Source: Coriobacteriaceae bacterium
GTDB lineage: Bacteria > Actinomycetota > Coriobacteriia > Coriobacteriales > QAMH01
Assembly: GCA_025992705.1 (NCBI GenBank)
Contig: DAJPGJ010000001.1
Span: 744,001 to 808,000, forward strand
Length of the DNA: 64,000 nucleotides
Direction: 5' to 3'
Position 1 is the first letter of the stretch. Every line of letters begins with the position of its first letter. A program made the position numbers and the translations under genes. Shown in pieces: positions 36,831 to 45,395 of this stretch. A model generated the notes under the pieces. The model searched no databases. It was not told the origin of the DNA and was given only the letters and a program-made list of their open reading frames with translations.

Positions 36831-36867
36831 AAAATGAGACAATTGCTCAGAGATATTGTCTCATTTT
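36831..36867. promoter_or_regulatory. 13-bp inverted repeat in the divergent intergenic region
   Basis: AAAATGAGACAAT and ATTGTCTCATTTT are perfect arms around an 11-bp spacer. The half-site is shared with the palindromes at 2220 and 40077. Its location between divergent genes suggests an operator, or a repeat element that lodged there. Confidence 0.5.
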
Positions 36868-36881
36868 AACGGGAGGCAGAC

Positions 36882-37274
36882 ATGGAGCGATTCGAACTGG
36901 AGACGCCGGTCTACGGGTTTGTCGAAATCACGGCGCGAATAAGGCAAATCGTGCGGGAAAGCGGCATCGAGGAAGGGCTATGCGTGGTCTATTGCCCGCA
37001 CACCACCGCCGCGATCACCATCAACGAGAACGCGGACCCCGACGTCGTGCGCGACCTCAAGCTCGCGCTGGCGGACATCTTTCCCGACCGGCGTGATTTC
37101 AGGCATGCCGAGGGCAATAGCGCCGCACACCTCAAGAGCAGCGCCATCGGCGCGTCGGAGACCATTCCCGTGACGGGCGGCGCCATGGCGCTTGGGACTT
37201 GGCAGGGCATCTACTTCTGCGAGTTCGACGGCCCGCGGCATCGCAAGGTGTACGTGCAGGTGGTGGGAGAGTAG
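36882..37274 (+). CDS. yjbQ: YjbQ/UPF0047 family protein
   Basis: A 130-residue protein of a very widespread family. Its members complement thiamin-phosphate synthase weakly, and the true role is unclear. The signature CPHTTAAITINENADPDV, HLKSSAIGASETIPV and LGTWQGIYFCEFDGPR is complete, including the histidines proposed to bind metal. ATG 36882 follows CGGGAGGCAG. A single gene. Confidence 0.9.
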   Translation: MERFELETPVYGFVEITARIRQIVRESGIEEGLCVVYCPHTTAAITINENADPDVVRDLKLALADIFPDRRDFRHAEGNSAAHLKSSAIGASETIPVTGGAMALGTWQGIYFCEFDGPRHRKVYVQVVGE

Positions 37275-37317
37275 CAGTTGCGCTTTGAGATGCCGGATCC
37301 GAGTGACGTCAATCGGG

Positions 37318-38412
37318 TTATTTGAATCTGTCTTCGAGGTACTCGCGGAATCCGGGAAGCTCAAAAGAAACGTAGGACGACCCTCGCTCGCCTATGACTC
37401 CCTGCTCTATCAAGCGACGCTTGTACGTGCTTGTGTAGTTGCTGGCCTCTCCCATTCTCGAGGCGATATCCGATAAGCGACTTTCCCTCGTATCGGCAAG
37501 CATTGCCCGAAGAAAGCGAATGTCCCCATCCGAGAGGTCATAATACGTTGCGTCGAGCACTCGTTCGGAGAAGCTTGCTCTGGCACGTGCTATGCCCCAG
37601 TGAACATCTTCTTCGGAGACCGTCTCGCTATCGGGGTTTCTGGCCCAGCTTTGGTAGCCTACAAGTTGCATGAGGTAAGGAAAGCCCTCGCTAGCTTTAG
37701 CTGCTGATGAGAGGGCCTCAAGTGAAATAGAACGGCCACCTTCCTCGATAGTGGTTCTGATGCCCTCGGCAATGTCTTCATCGGATATGCGCACCAGCTT
37801 GTGTTGGTTTGCTCTGCGTAAAAACGAAACGAACTCGTTTCGCAAAAGCGAATTGACATTGCCTGGAAGACCGGCAAGTAGCAGGCCCACCTGTCGCTCT
37901 TCTCCCACAAAGTGCTGGTATGTGGTTGCAAGATGAACCATTTCATCGAGCTTGGGATTAACTTCATCTACGGTGATCAGCAGCCCGATCTCCTGATCGT
38001 TTAACGAGGCAATGATCTTTCCCATCTGCGTACGCCAGTTGCCACGCTCCTGCGTCGGGTTGTCCCATTCCAAACCAAGAAATTGGCCAATGGTGAGACT
38101 CCTCAATCTTGGATTGTCAGAGGCTTCGAGGAACTGCGCGGCTCCCTGCTTGGTCTGCTCAAGAATATCTTCGAGCATCCCGGGAATGGCCGTGACATTA
38201 ACGGCTATCCAACCATGGGCCGATGCGATACGCGATAGATAGAGCAAGAGCGCGGTTTTTCCCGTGCCACGGGCGCCAGTGTAGATTGTCGATAAATTGG
38301 GGTCGCCCGAACCAATATCGAAAGCCTGCTCCATCTCTTCTATGATGGCATCTCTTCCCGTCATCAAGAGCGGAATTCGTCCAAATGTGGGAGTGAAAGG
38401 ATTCGGCACCAT
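37318..38412 (-). CDS. AAA-type ATPase with C-terminal winged helix
   Basis: A 364-residue STAND/ORC-like ATPase. Walker A is GARGTGKTAL (about residue 47) and Walker B LLITVDEV. A sensor-like arginine region and a C-terminal winged-helix part (MGEASNYTSTYKRRLIEQGVI) follow. The start is uncertain: ATG 38412 (MVPNPFTPTFGRIP) has a GAAAGG ribosome site and matches the usual N-terminus, while ATG 38445 lies within the direct repeats upstream. Function unknown; such genes are scattered in accessory regions. Codon use is more AT-rich than in the neighbours, which suggests transfer. Confidence 0.75.
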   Translation of the reverse strand: MVPNPFTPTFGRIPLLMTGRDAIIEEMEQAFDIGSGDPNLSTIYTGARGTGKTALLLYLSRIASAHGWIAVNVTAIPGMLEDILEQTKQGAAQFLEASDNPRLRSLTIGQFLGLEWDNPTQERGNWRTQMGKIIASLNDQEIGLLITVDEVNPKLDEMVHLATTYQHFVGEERQVGLLLAGLPGNVNSLLRNEFVSFLRRANQHKLVRISDEDIAEGIRTTIEEGGRSISLEALSSAAKASEGFPYLMQLVGYQSWARNPDSETVSEEDVHWGIARARASFSERVLDATYYDLSDGDIRFLRAMLADTRESRLSDIASRMGEASNYTSTYKRRLIEQGVIGERGSSYVSFELPGFREYLEDRFK

Positions 38413-38441
38413 ATAAGGCCTTTCGGATAAGATTGGCTTTT

Positions 38442-38480
38442 GCATTTTTAGGCGATTTTTGCATTTTTAGGCGATTTTTG
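38442..38480 (-). repeat. Tandem 19-bp repeats in the leader of the AAA ATPase gene
   Basis: Two copies of GCATTTTTAGGCGATTTTT lie head to tail, with partial copies on both sides, 30-68 bases upstream of the ATG. They contain a TCGCC core on the - strand, as do the iterons before the DUF4143 gene at 45396. Confidence 0.75.
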
Positions 38481-38555
38481 CAAGATTAGGCATCAGCTGT
38501 TGAAAGCACGCATGTCACCGAAATTCCATGTGGTTCCAATTACTGAGCTCTGCGT

Positions 38556-40874
38556 CTAGCCCGGGAGCTGCAGCGGCTTCTCGTCTGGCAGGCCGCACCA
38601 CTGGCGCACGCGCTTGAGCATGCCGTCGATGTCGAGGACACTCTCGGCGAAGCCCTTGCGGATGAGCTCGATGGGCACGTATTCGTCGTATTTCTCCCAG
38701 ATGGGGATTTCGTCGGGATAGACGAGGTCAAGGGGATCGAACGGTGTGGTTGCCTGCTCCGCGAGCACATCGTAGAAGAGCTGCTCGTCGCCCTTCATGC
38801 GAAACTCCATGAAATAGGGACGCGACGAGTCCAGACCCTTGAGTTGGAGCTGGTCGGCGCACTTGATCTTGAGGAAACGCTCGAGTGCGAGGAAGGCGTA
38901 GCTGCCAAGCCAGGGGAAGAGCCCCCAGGTGTTGCCACCCAGACGGACGAGCGGGATGTGGTCGAGATGGGCGTTGCGTGCGGTCGAGCGGGCCTGGGCG
39001 AGCCTGCCGCGCGCGTTGTCCATGAGGTAGGGATAATCCGCATCTTCCATGAGCACGCGCAGCATGCGCTCGAGTACGACCGTGTTGATGTCGCCGGGGC
39101 AGTCGCCAAAGTAGGCCGGCACTTGGCCCTTTACTTGCGTGGCGTAGACGAGGTGGCGCTTGTGGTCGACCTCCTCGACGAGCCAGGTGGCACCGGCTAT
39201 GGCGAGCTTTTCGCCCACGGGCGGTGGCAGCACGATGGTGCCGAGCTCCTGGGACTCGTTGCGAACGGTGTACTCCTCGTTTTCCTGGAAGACGCCGTAG
39301 AAGCGGTAGCTGTTGATGACGCGCTCGCCTGCGATGCCGACGATGAGACCGCCCTCCTCGGTGAGCTGGATGTGGTCGATGTCGATGAGGTGGTGTAGCA
39401 GGACGCGGAAGTCCTCGCTGCTCACGCGATGAAAGTACCCGAGGGTAAGGACGCGAGCCGCGAGCTCGGCCGGCGTCATCTCGCCCCCACTGGCAAGGGT
39501 TGCCATGGTCTGGTGGTAGAGCAGGCTGTAGGGCAGGCGGTCGAGTCGCGGTGGCTCGACCCAGCGATCCTCGAGGTAGAGTTGTACGAGTGCGATGCCC
39601 TGCAGGAGCTTCCAGGGGATGGTCGCGCCCAGGGTGGTGCGCGGCTCGGCGCGGTCCTCGCGCATGACGAACCACATCTCCGGGGGCGAGCCTCGCCGTC
39701 CCGTACGCCCCATGCGCTGCAAGAACGCGCTCACCGTGAAGGGGGCATCGATCTGGAAGGCGCGCTCGAGGCGACCGATGTCGATGCCGAGTTCGAGGGT
39801 GGCCGTGGTGACGGTCGTCTGGTCGAGCTCCTCGTCGCGCATGACGTCTTCCGCGCTCTCGCGCACGGCCGACGAGAGGTTGCCGTGATGGATGAGGAAA
39901 CGGTCGGGCTCGTTGTTGGCCTCGCAATAGCGACGTAGCGTGGTGGTGACGCCTTCGGCCTCCTCGCGCGAGTTGCAGAAGACGAGGCACTTCTTGCCAC
40001 GCGTATGCTCGAAGATGTAGCCGAGGCCGAGGTCCGCGCCTGCGGGAGCAGCATCGGTGGCGGGTTCGGGCGGGGAGGGTGAGACACATTGGACAGGTAC
40101 ATCTGTCTCATTGGATTCTGCCAATGAGACAGATGTACCTGTCCAATGTGTCTCACCCATTTCCTCGGCGCCCTCTCCCACGAAGAAGTGAGACATGGAC
40201 AGGCGCCAGCGCTGCCCCGCATCCTCGATGCGCGGGATGATGGTGTCGCGGCCCGAGCCTGCCCCCAGGAAGCGGCCCGCAAGCTCGAGGTCGCCGATGG
40301 TGGCCGAAAGCCCCACGCGCCGCGGGTTGCAGCCGGCCAGGCGTCCCAGCCGCTCGACGAGGCACAGGCACTGTCCGCCGCGGTCGGCGCGCATGAGGGA
40401 GTGTATCTCGTCAATCACGATGAAGCGCGTATCACCAAAGAGCTTGGGGATGTAGGAATGCTTGTGCAGGAGCAGCGACTCAAGCGACTCGGGCGTGATC
40501 TGGAGTATGCCGCTTGGGTGCTTGAGTAGCTTGGCCTTGCGCGACTGGGCGACGTCGCCATGCCAGCGCCATACCGGGATCTCCGCCTCTTCGCAAAGCT
40601 CCTCCAGTCGTCCAAACTGGTCGTTGATGAGGGCCTTGAGCGGGGCGATGTAGATGACGCCCACGCTTGCCGACGGCTCTTCGTAGAGCTTTGTGAGTAT
40701 GGGGAAGAACGCCGCCTCGGTCTTGCCCGATGCCGTGGATGCGGCGAGCAGGACGTTGTCCTCGGTATTGAGGATGGCGTCTGCGGCGGCGACTTGCACC
40801 GATCGCAGGCTATCCCATCCGTTACGGTAGATGAAGTCCTGGATGAAGGGGGCATAGGAGGAGAAGACGTCCAT
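38556..40874 (-). CDS. Lhr-like superfamily 2 DEAD/DEAH helicase (third gene of the TerB_N cassette)
   Basis: A 772-residue helicase. Motif I is AASTASGKTEAAF, Ia APLKALINDQ, II VIDEIHSL, III GLSATIGD, and the second RecA domain has VFCNSREEAE, TATLELGIDIG and QRMGRTGRRG. The C-terminal half has a winged-helix/Lhr-type region. Residues about 239-266, between the two RecA domains, are encoded by a perfect 38-bp inverted repeat. It is downstream of the BrxD-like gene by 8 bases. Homologous helicases (BrxHI) occur in BREX variants, pointing to a DNA-defence or stress role. Confidence 0.85.
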   Translation of the reverse strand: MDVFSSYAPFIQDFIYRNGWDSLRSVQVAAADAILNTEDNVLLAASTASGKTEAAFFPILTKLYEEPSASVGVIYIAPLKALINDQFGRLEELCEEAEIPVWRWHGDVAQSRKAKLLKHPSGILQITPESLESLLLHKHSYIPKLFGDTRFIVIDEIHSLMRADRGGQCLCLVERLGRLAGCNPRRVGLSATIGDLELAGRFLGAGSGRDTIIPRIEDAGQRWRLSMSHFFVGEGAEEMGETHWTGTSVSLAESNETDVPVQCVSPSPPEPATDAAPAGADLGLGYIFEHTRGKKCLVFCNSREEAEGVTTTLRRYCEANNEPDRFLIHHGNLSSAVRESAEDVMRDEELDQTTVTTATLELGIDIGRLERAFQIDAPFTVSAFLQRMGRTGRRGSPPEMWFVMREDRAEPRTTLGATIPWKLLQGIALVQLYLEDRWVEPPRLDRLPYSLLYHQTMATLASGGEMTPAELAARVLTLGYFHRVSSEDFRVLLHHLIDIDHIQLTEEGGLIVGIAGERVINSYRFYGVFQENEEYTVRNESQELGTIVLPPPVGEKLAIAGATWLVEEVDHKRHLVYATQVKGQVPAYFGDCPGDINTVVLERMLRVLMEDADYPYLMDNARGRLAQARSTARNAHLDHIPLVRLGGNTWGLFPWLGSYAFLALERFLKIKCADQLQLKGLDSSRPYFMEFRMKGDEQLFYDVLAEQATTPFDPLDLVYPDEIPIWEKYDEYVPIELIRKGFAESVLDIDGMLKRVRQWCGLPDEKPLQLPG
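40077..40158. repeat. 82-bp perfect inverted repeat (38-bp arms) inside the helicase gene
   Basis: The arms at 40077-40114 and 40121-40158 are exact complements around ATTCTG. They contain ACACATTGGACAGGTACATC and TGTCTCATTGG. The reading frame passes through without a stop. Confidence 0.95.
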
Positions 40875-40882
40875 GGGCCCTC

Positions 40883-42244
40883 CTAGAGCGTGAACTCGGC
40901 GAAGTTCTCGGGCCGGTTCGAGTTGTCCGCGCTCACGGTCACGTCATCGGAAAGCTGCGTGGCCACGGCACTCGTGAACTCCTCGCTTGCCAGAAGCTCC
41001 TCTATCTGGGCATCGGGGTTCTGGTACATGATGTCGAGCAGCTCGATGAAGTCGCGGATGACCTCGCGTGGCGTGATGTGCGTGGCTGCGCCCACGCGCT
41101 CGAACTCGGTCTTGATGAACAGCGCGAGCTGGTCGGTGGAAAGCGTGGGCTCGTAGTCGAAGAGCTGGCCGTGGATGGCGGTGAGTTTCTCTGTGAGGAC
41201 GAGCATCTCCTCGTGCGTGAGCGGAACGAGGCGGATGATGGGGGCGAGCATGTCCTTGTATTGCTGGCCGGCGAAGCGCCCCTCGGCCAGGCGGCTGCGC
41301 AGGGCCTCGTAGCTGTAGATGCCGCGCCGCTTGTCCTCGACGCATTGCGGTGTGCCGCCCATGATGATGCCCAGATGACGTGCCTTGCCCTGCAGCGTGT
41401 CGTTGTACATGGTGAGTATCTTCTCGTAGTTGTACTGGCGCGTGATGGCATTGGGCACCTTGTAGATGTTCACGAGCTCGTCGACGAGCACGAGCAGGCC
41501 GGCGTACCCAGCTTGGACCAGGAACGACGCGAAGAGCTTGACGTACTCGTACCAGTCGTCGTCCGATATGACGATGCGCACCCCCAGCTCGGCCTTGGCC
41601 TCGGTCTTGTTGGCGTATTCTCCGCGGAACCACTTTATGACCTTTGCCTTGGTATCGTCGTCATCTCCGACGTAGGCGCGGTAGTACATGACGAGCAGCT
41701 GCGCGAAGTCGAAGCCGTGGACGAGCTCCGAGAGGGTCTCGACGACCTCGTGTATGCGCAGCTCGACGTGTTGGTCGAACGCCTCGCTGCCGGGTTCGAG
41801 CCCCTCTTGCAGGACGGCTTGCTGCACGCCCGATATCCAGCGATCCAGAATGAGCGTGAGCGCGCCACCTTCGGGGCGCGTCTTGGTGGACATGTTGCGG
41901 ATGAGCTCCTTGTAGGTGGCAAGCCCCTGGCCGTTGCTTCCCTGCAGGCGGCGTTCGGGCGAGAGGTCGGCATCGATCACGACGAAGTTGCGGTCCATGG
42001 CGTAGTTGCGGATGGTCTGCAGAAGGAAGCTCTTGCCGCTGCCGTACTTGCCCACGATGAAGCGGAAGGTCGCGCCACCGTCGGCGATGATGTCGACGTC
42101 ATGCAGCAGGGCGTCGATTTCGGCATCGCGGCCCACGGCGACGTAGGGAAGCCCCACGCGTGGCACGACGCCGCCCTTGAGGGAGTTGAGGACGGTCTGC
42201 GCGATGCGCTTGGGGATTTTCTTTTCGGGTGCGGGTGTTGGCAT
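40883..42244 (-). CDS. BrxD-like (DUF2791) P-loop ATPase
   Basis: A 453-residue ATPase. Walker A is GKYGSGKSFLL (about residue 52), followed by DADLSPERRL and the conserved LATYKELI, as in the BrxC/BrxD family. Walker B is VLVDELVNIYK, with IIMGGTPQ as sensor 1. The ATG at 42244 follows AAGGAGC; in-frame codons further upstream extend through a repeat into the TerB_N gene and are rejected. Relatives act in BREX phage defence, but no PglZ or methyltransferase is present here. Confidence 0.82.
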   Translation of the reverse strand: MPTPAPEKKIPKRIAQTVLNSLKGGVVPRVGLPYVAVGRDAEIDALLHDVDIIADGGATFRFIVGKYGSGKSFLLQTIRNYAMDRNFVVIDADLSPERRLQGSNGQGLATYKELIRNMSTKTRPEGGALTLILDRWISGVQQAVLQEGLEPGSEAFDQHVELRIHEVVETLSELVHGFDFAQLLVMYYRAYVGDDDDTKAKVIKWFRGEYANKTEAKAELGVRIVISDDDWYEYVKLFASFLVQAGYAGLLVLVDELVNIYKVPNAITRQYNYEKILTMYNDTLQGKARHLGIIMGGTPQCVEDKRRGIYSYEALRSRLAEGRFAGQQYKDMLAPIIRLVPLTHEEMLVLTEKLTAIHGQLFDYEPTLSTDQLALFIKTEFERVGAATHITPREVIRDFIELLDIMYQNPDAQIEELLASEEFTSAVATQLSDDVTVSADNSNRPENFAEFTL

Positions 42245-42261
42245 GGGGCTCCTTAGTGCTC

Positions 42262-42291
42262 GCGCGGGCCGGATGGAATCCGGCCCCTGCA
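42262..42291. repeat. REP-like palindrome between cassette genes
   Basis: GCGCGGGCCGGAT, GGA and ATCCGGCCCCTGC form a dyad in the 47-base gap. It belongs to the same family as copies at 42521-42690, 45972-46050 and 46817. Confidence 0.75.
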
Positions 42292-43917
42292 TTAAACAAT
42301 GGATTGAAGATCTTGACGGTAGTCCTCGATGATGATGGGCTCGCCGCTGCTTGCGTCGATGCAGATGTCGGCGAAGGTGTCGTAGAGCTTGTCGTTGATG
42401 GAGTCGACGAGCACCGACGCGATGCACGCGTGTTCGCGTTCGAACGCGCGCAGGTCGCCACCATCGAGCAGCAGGGCTAGGAACGCGGACTCGGTGGAGT
42501 CGAGCGGGGAGTTGTCTTTTTGCAGGGGCCGGATTTCATCCGGCCCGCTCGGGATGTGTTGGGCTGTGCGGGCCGCCTGCAAGGCGGCCCCTGCACCGGA
42601 GGCACCAGATGCGGGGGTTCCCTTTTGCAGGGGACGCGTTTCACGCGTCCCGCGGGCCGCCTGCAAGGCGGCCCCTGCGCCGGAGGCGCCAAGCGATTCG
42701 TCATCATCGACGATGAGCTTCTCGCAGGTCTCGCTTGCGGCCTGGCGAATGTGATCGAGCTTGCCAAAGTCGAAGTGCACGGCACGCGCCTCACGCTCGC
42801 GTGCCTCGTCTGCCATTTGCCGCGCGAGTGTCTTTGCCGCCTTGACAAGGTACTTGGTGGTAAGCGTGACCTCGAGCGTGTTGGGGTACTGGTAGGCATC
42901 GCGCAGGATGCACTCGCATGTCTCGAGCAGCTGGGTCACCCACGGCAGCGGCGCCTCGAGCTTTGGGTGGCGCACGCGAAACCAGGCACCGTTGCGGCAG
43001 AAGACGGTGTCATGCGGACTGATGACCAGGCTGGCCGTCTCGATTGCAAGGGGGTTTGCAAAGACCGCACGCTCGAAGGGCCAGAAGCGTTCCTTCTCGA
43101 GACGCCCCGCGAGCTTTTCGGGCAGGGTCTGCTTGAGCTTCGTCTCGTGGTGATGCGCGGCGACCTCGTACGTATGTGCGACGAGGCGCCTGAGTTCTGC
43201 CTCGTGCTCGAGGCAGAACGGCGAGCCCTCGATGTCGTGGTCGCCCAGCGTGACGAGCGCATCGAAGAGCTCGTCTTGCGTGCGATCCTCGCGATGCAGC
43301 AGCACGTCGAAGGCGACGTCACGCGTGGCAAACGAGTGCGTGCGCAGAAGGGTCGCGTCGAGACCGTAGTAGATGACGAAGTCGTCGAGCCAGCGGTCGA
43401 AAGTCTTGCCAAAGGTTGCGTCGAACTGGCGGTATGCCGTGCCAAAGTCGAGCATGGCACGGTAGCCGTCGAGCGCGTCCGCAACGCCCACCAGGTTGAT
43501 GAGCTCGTAGAGGTAGAGGTAGGCAAACGAGAGCTGCCCCTGCTTGACCGCACCGCGCCGTACCTGCGTTCTCCATGTGAAGTAGCCGCGCAGCTGCTCG
43601 TTGCTCATGTCCTCGTAGGTGGGGTAGTAATGCGAGAAGCTGCCGGCGAAATCGAAGTCGTCCTCGAACCCCGCGAGCATGCGGGCCTGCTCGTAGAAGA
43701 CCTCGGTCGTGCTGGCTCCTTGGGCGTAGTGGCTGCGGGCTAGCTGGCGCGCCTCGCGTATGGCATCGGGCACGAAGCTCTTGAGCTGCGTGCCGGTCAT
43801 TATGATGGGCTGCTCCTGGTAGACGGTCTTGCTGAAGGCGGCATTGGAGCGCAGGCGCTGGGAGATCTGCGTGCGCAGCTCGTCGACGCTCATCTGTCGT
43901 GCCGAGCGTTGCGCCAT
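42292..43917 (-). CDS. TerB_N/TerB_C domain protein (first gene of three-gene cassette)
   Basis: A 541-residue protein. Residues about 35-250 match a TerB_N domain (FYEQARMLAGFEDDF, YPTYEDMSNEQLRGYFTWR and FAYLYLYELINLVG). The C-terminus (about 470-541) resembles a TerB_C region. The linker at residues about 410-466 is encoded by four REP-like palindromes. Family knowledge: TerB_N proteins were linked by comparative genomics to a P-loop ATPase and a helicase in stress/defence cassettes, and the same order is found here. ATG 43917 is chosen because GGAAAGGAGAC precedes it; ATG 43950 is 11 codons upstream. Confidence 0.78.
   Translation of the reverse strand: MAQRSARQMSVDELRTQISQRLRSNAAFSKTVYQEQPIIMTGTQLKSFVPDAIREARQLARSHYAQGASTTEVFYEQARMLAGFEDDFDFAGSFSHYYPTYEDMSNEQLRGYFTWRTQVRRGAVKQGQLSFAYLYLYELINLVGVADALDGYRAMLDFGTAYRQFDATFGKTFDRWLDDFVIYYGLDATLLRTHSFATRDVAFDVLLHREDRTQDELFDALVTLGDHDIEGSPFCLEHEAELRRLVAHTYEVAAHHHETKLKQTLPEKLAGRLEKERFWPFERAVFANPLAIETASLVISPHDTVFCRNGAWFRVRHPKLEAPLPWVTQLLETCECILRDAYQYPNTLEVTLTTKYLVKAAKTLARQMADEAREREARAVHFDFGKLDHIRQAASETCEKLIVDDDESLGASGAGAALQAARGTRETRPLQKGTPASGASGAGAALQAARTAQHIPSGPDEIRPLQKDNSPLDSTESAFLALLLDGGDLRAFEREHACIASVLVDSINDKLYDTFADICIDASSGEPIIIEDYRQDLQSIV
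42521..42690. repeat. Four REP-like palindromes inside the TerB_N coding region
   Basis: Copies lie at about 42521-42547, 42568-42605, 42626-42653 and 42651-42690. Two share GCGGGCCGCCTGCAAGGCGG exactly, and each has the TGCAGGGGC/GCCCCTGC boundary. All are read through in one frame, giving an Ala/Gly-rich linker. Confidence 0.85.
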
Positions 43918-44023
43918 GCTGTCTCCTTTCCGCCTGCCGTGAGCCATCAAGGTCAGGCATACAAGTATACACGAAATCGAACATGTGTTCTATATAGCAT
44001 ATGTCCCAGGAGTGGCATGGCTT

Positions 44024-45382
44024 TTACATGGCACCATCACGCAAGGCGGGCACCTTGAACAGAAATTCCGCCATGTTCAAGGGGACGTTGACAAGCCAGC
44101 CCTGGTCTTTATAAGGTTTAGCAGAGAAGCGTACGGATTTCTGTATGTCATAGCGTTTTGCGAAGTTGGCGATGCTTGAGCCCCTGACGTTTTCCTCGGC
44201 CTTGACTTCGACTGGCAAAACCGAAGCACCATTCTGCACGACGAAGTCTACTTCGCCCTTTTTGTTCTTCCCATCTGCCGACCAATAATAGGGGACACAC
44301 GAATTGGTTGACACGAGCTGTTGGCAGACGTACTGCTCTGCGTAAGCGCCCTTGTACTCTGTGAATAGCTTGTTCCCCATGATGATGGAGCTCGCGTCAA
44401 GCGAGGTCATTGCACCCAGCAATCCGATGTCGAGAAGGTAGAGCTTGAAATAGGAGCTGTCCGCATATCCTGCCAAGGGTATTCCCGGTTTCGATATGCG
44501 CTCGACTTTCGTCACGAGTCCGGCGTCGATGAGCCATGCTACTGCATCACGATAGTCACGGCCGCGCGCATGCTCCTCTATCGCTGCATAGGTAAAGCGC
44601 TTCATGTCGCTTTCACGGGCAAGTTGTCTGGGGACTGATTTCCACGTTTGCCTGATTCGCTCGGTCGTGGTTGGGTTGGGCACGTGCTTTGCAAAGTCGC
44701 GTTCGTATCCGTTGATGAGCTCTGTCTGCACTTGACGCACGCGTTCGAAATCTCCGCTTTCCACGTACTCCGTAACAGCCTCGGGCATTCCCCCCACGTA
44801 CATGTACGTCTTCAGATGTTCTTCGAGACGCTCGTGAAAGGCGTCTGCCATCTCCACATCGCCTGACCTGAGGATGTCCGCGAACTGCCCCTGCCCCAGA
44901 GCTTCGAGGTACTCGTCGAATGCCATTGGATGCAAGTCAAGGTAGTTTACTTTGCCTACAGGCCAGGAGGCTCCATTGGGAGCTGTGTCCGTTGCACGAT
45001 TGAGGGCAAGTCCAAGGAGGGAGCCCGCAGCGATAACGGGAATCTCGGGTCTTTCCTCGCAGAAGCGCTTGAGGGATGTCAGCGCCCGGGGGCATTCTTG
45101 GATTTCATCCAGAAAGACGAGGACGTCTCCCGATTGCGGGTTCGTGCCTGTCGCGGCACCGATGATAGTGAGCAGCCGATCTGGGTCAAGGCTTCTTTCA
45201 AAAGCGTGCTGCATCTCCTCGTTGTCCAGAAAGACTACATGGGCGACTTGCTCAAAATGAGTCTTCCCGAATTCCAACGCAAGCCAAGTCTTCCCTACCT
45301 GCCTTGCCCCGTTGATGATGAGCGGCTTTCTGCGAAGGTCATCTTTCCATGCGATAAGTCTAGCCATGGCGTTACGATGCAT
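44024..45382 (-). CDS. DUF4143-type AAA ATPase
   Basis: A 452-residue ATPase of the AAA_14/DUF4143 group. Walker A is NGARQVGKTWL (about residue 25), and Walker B is VFLDEIQECP. GSLLGLAL and LHPMAFDEYL follow, and the nuclease-like C-terminal domain has GEVDFVVQNGASVLPVEVKA. The function of this widespread family is unresolved. ATG 45382 has GGAG 7 bases upstream; TTG 45394 is a possible longer start. It is preceded by five iterated 12-bp motifs (45396-45545). Confidence 0.82.
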   Translation of the reverse strand: MHRNAMARLIAWKDDLRRKPLIINGARQVGKTWLALEFGKTHFEQVAHVVFLDNEEMQHAFERSLDPDRLLTIIGAATGTNPQSGDVLVFLDEIQECPRALTSLKRFCEERPEIPVIAAGSLLGLALNRATDTAPNGASWPVGKVNYLDLHPMAFDEYLEALGQGQFADILRSGDVEMADAFHERLEEHLKTYMYVGGMPEAVTEYVESGDFERVRQVQTELINGYERDFAKHVPNPTTTERIRQTWKSVPRQLARESDMKRFTYAAIEEHARGRDYRDAVAWLIDAGLVTKVERISKPGIPLAGYADSSYFKLYLLDIGLLGAMTSLDASSIIMGNKLFTEYKGAYAEQYVCQQLVSTNSCVPYYWSADGKNKKGEVDFVVQNGASVLPVEVKAEENVRGSSIANFAKRYDIQKSVRFSAKPYKDQGWLVNVPLNMAEFLFKVPALRDGAM

Positions 45383-45395
45383 CTTTGTCTCCAAT

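Noticed and set aside
40883..42427. 514-residue version of the BrxD-like protein
   Set aside because: The added N-terminus runs back through a REP palindrome into the TerB_N gene; ATG 42244 has a clear AAGGAG site.
38556..43917. Complete BREX system
   Set aside because: Only BrxD-like and helicase proteins are present; no PglZ, methyltransferase, BrxA or BrxB is visible.
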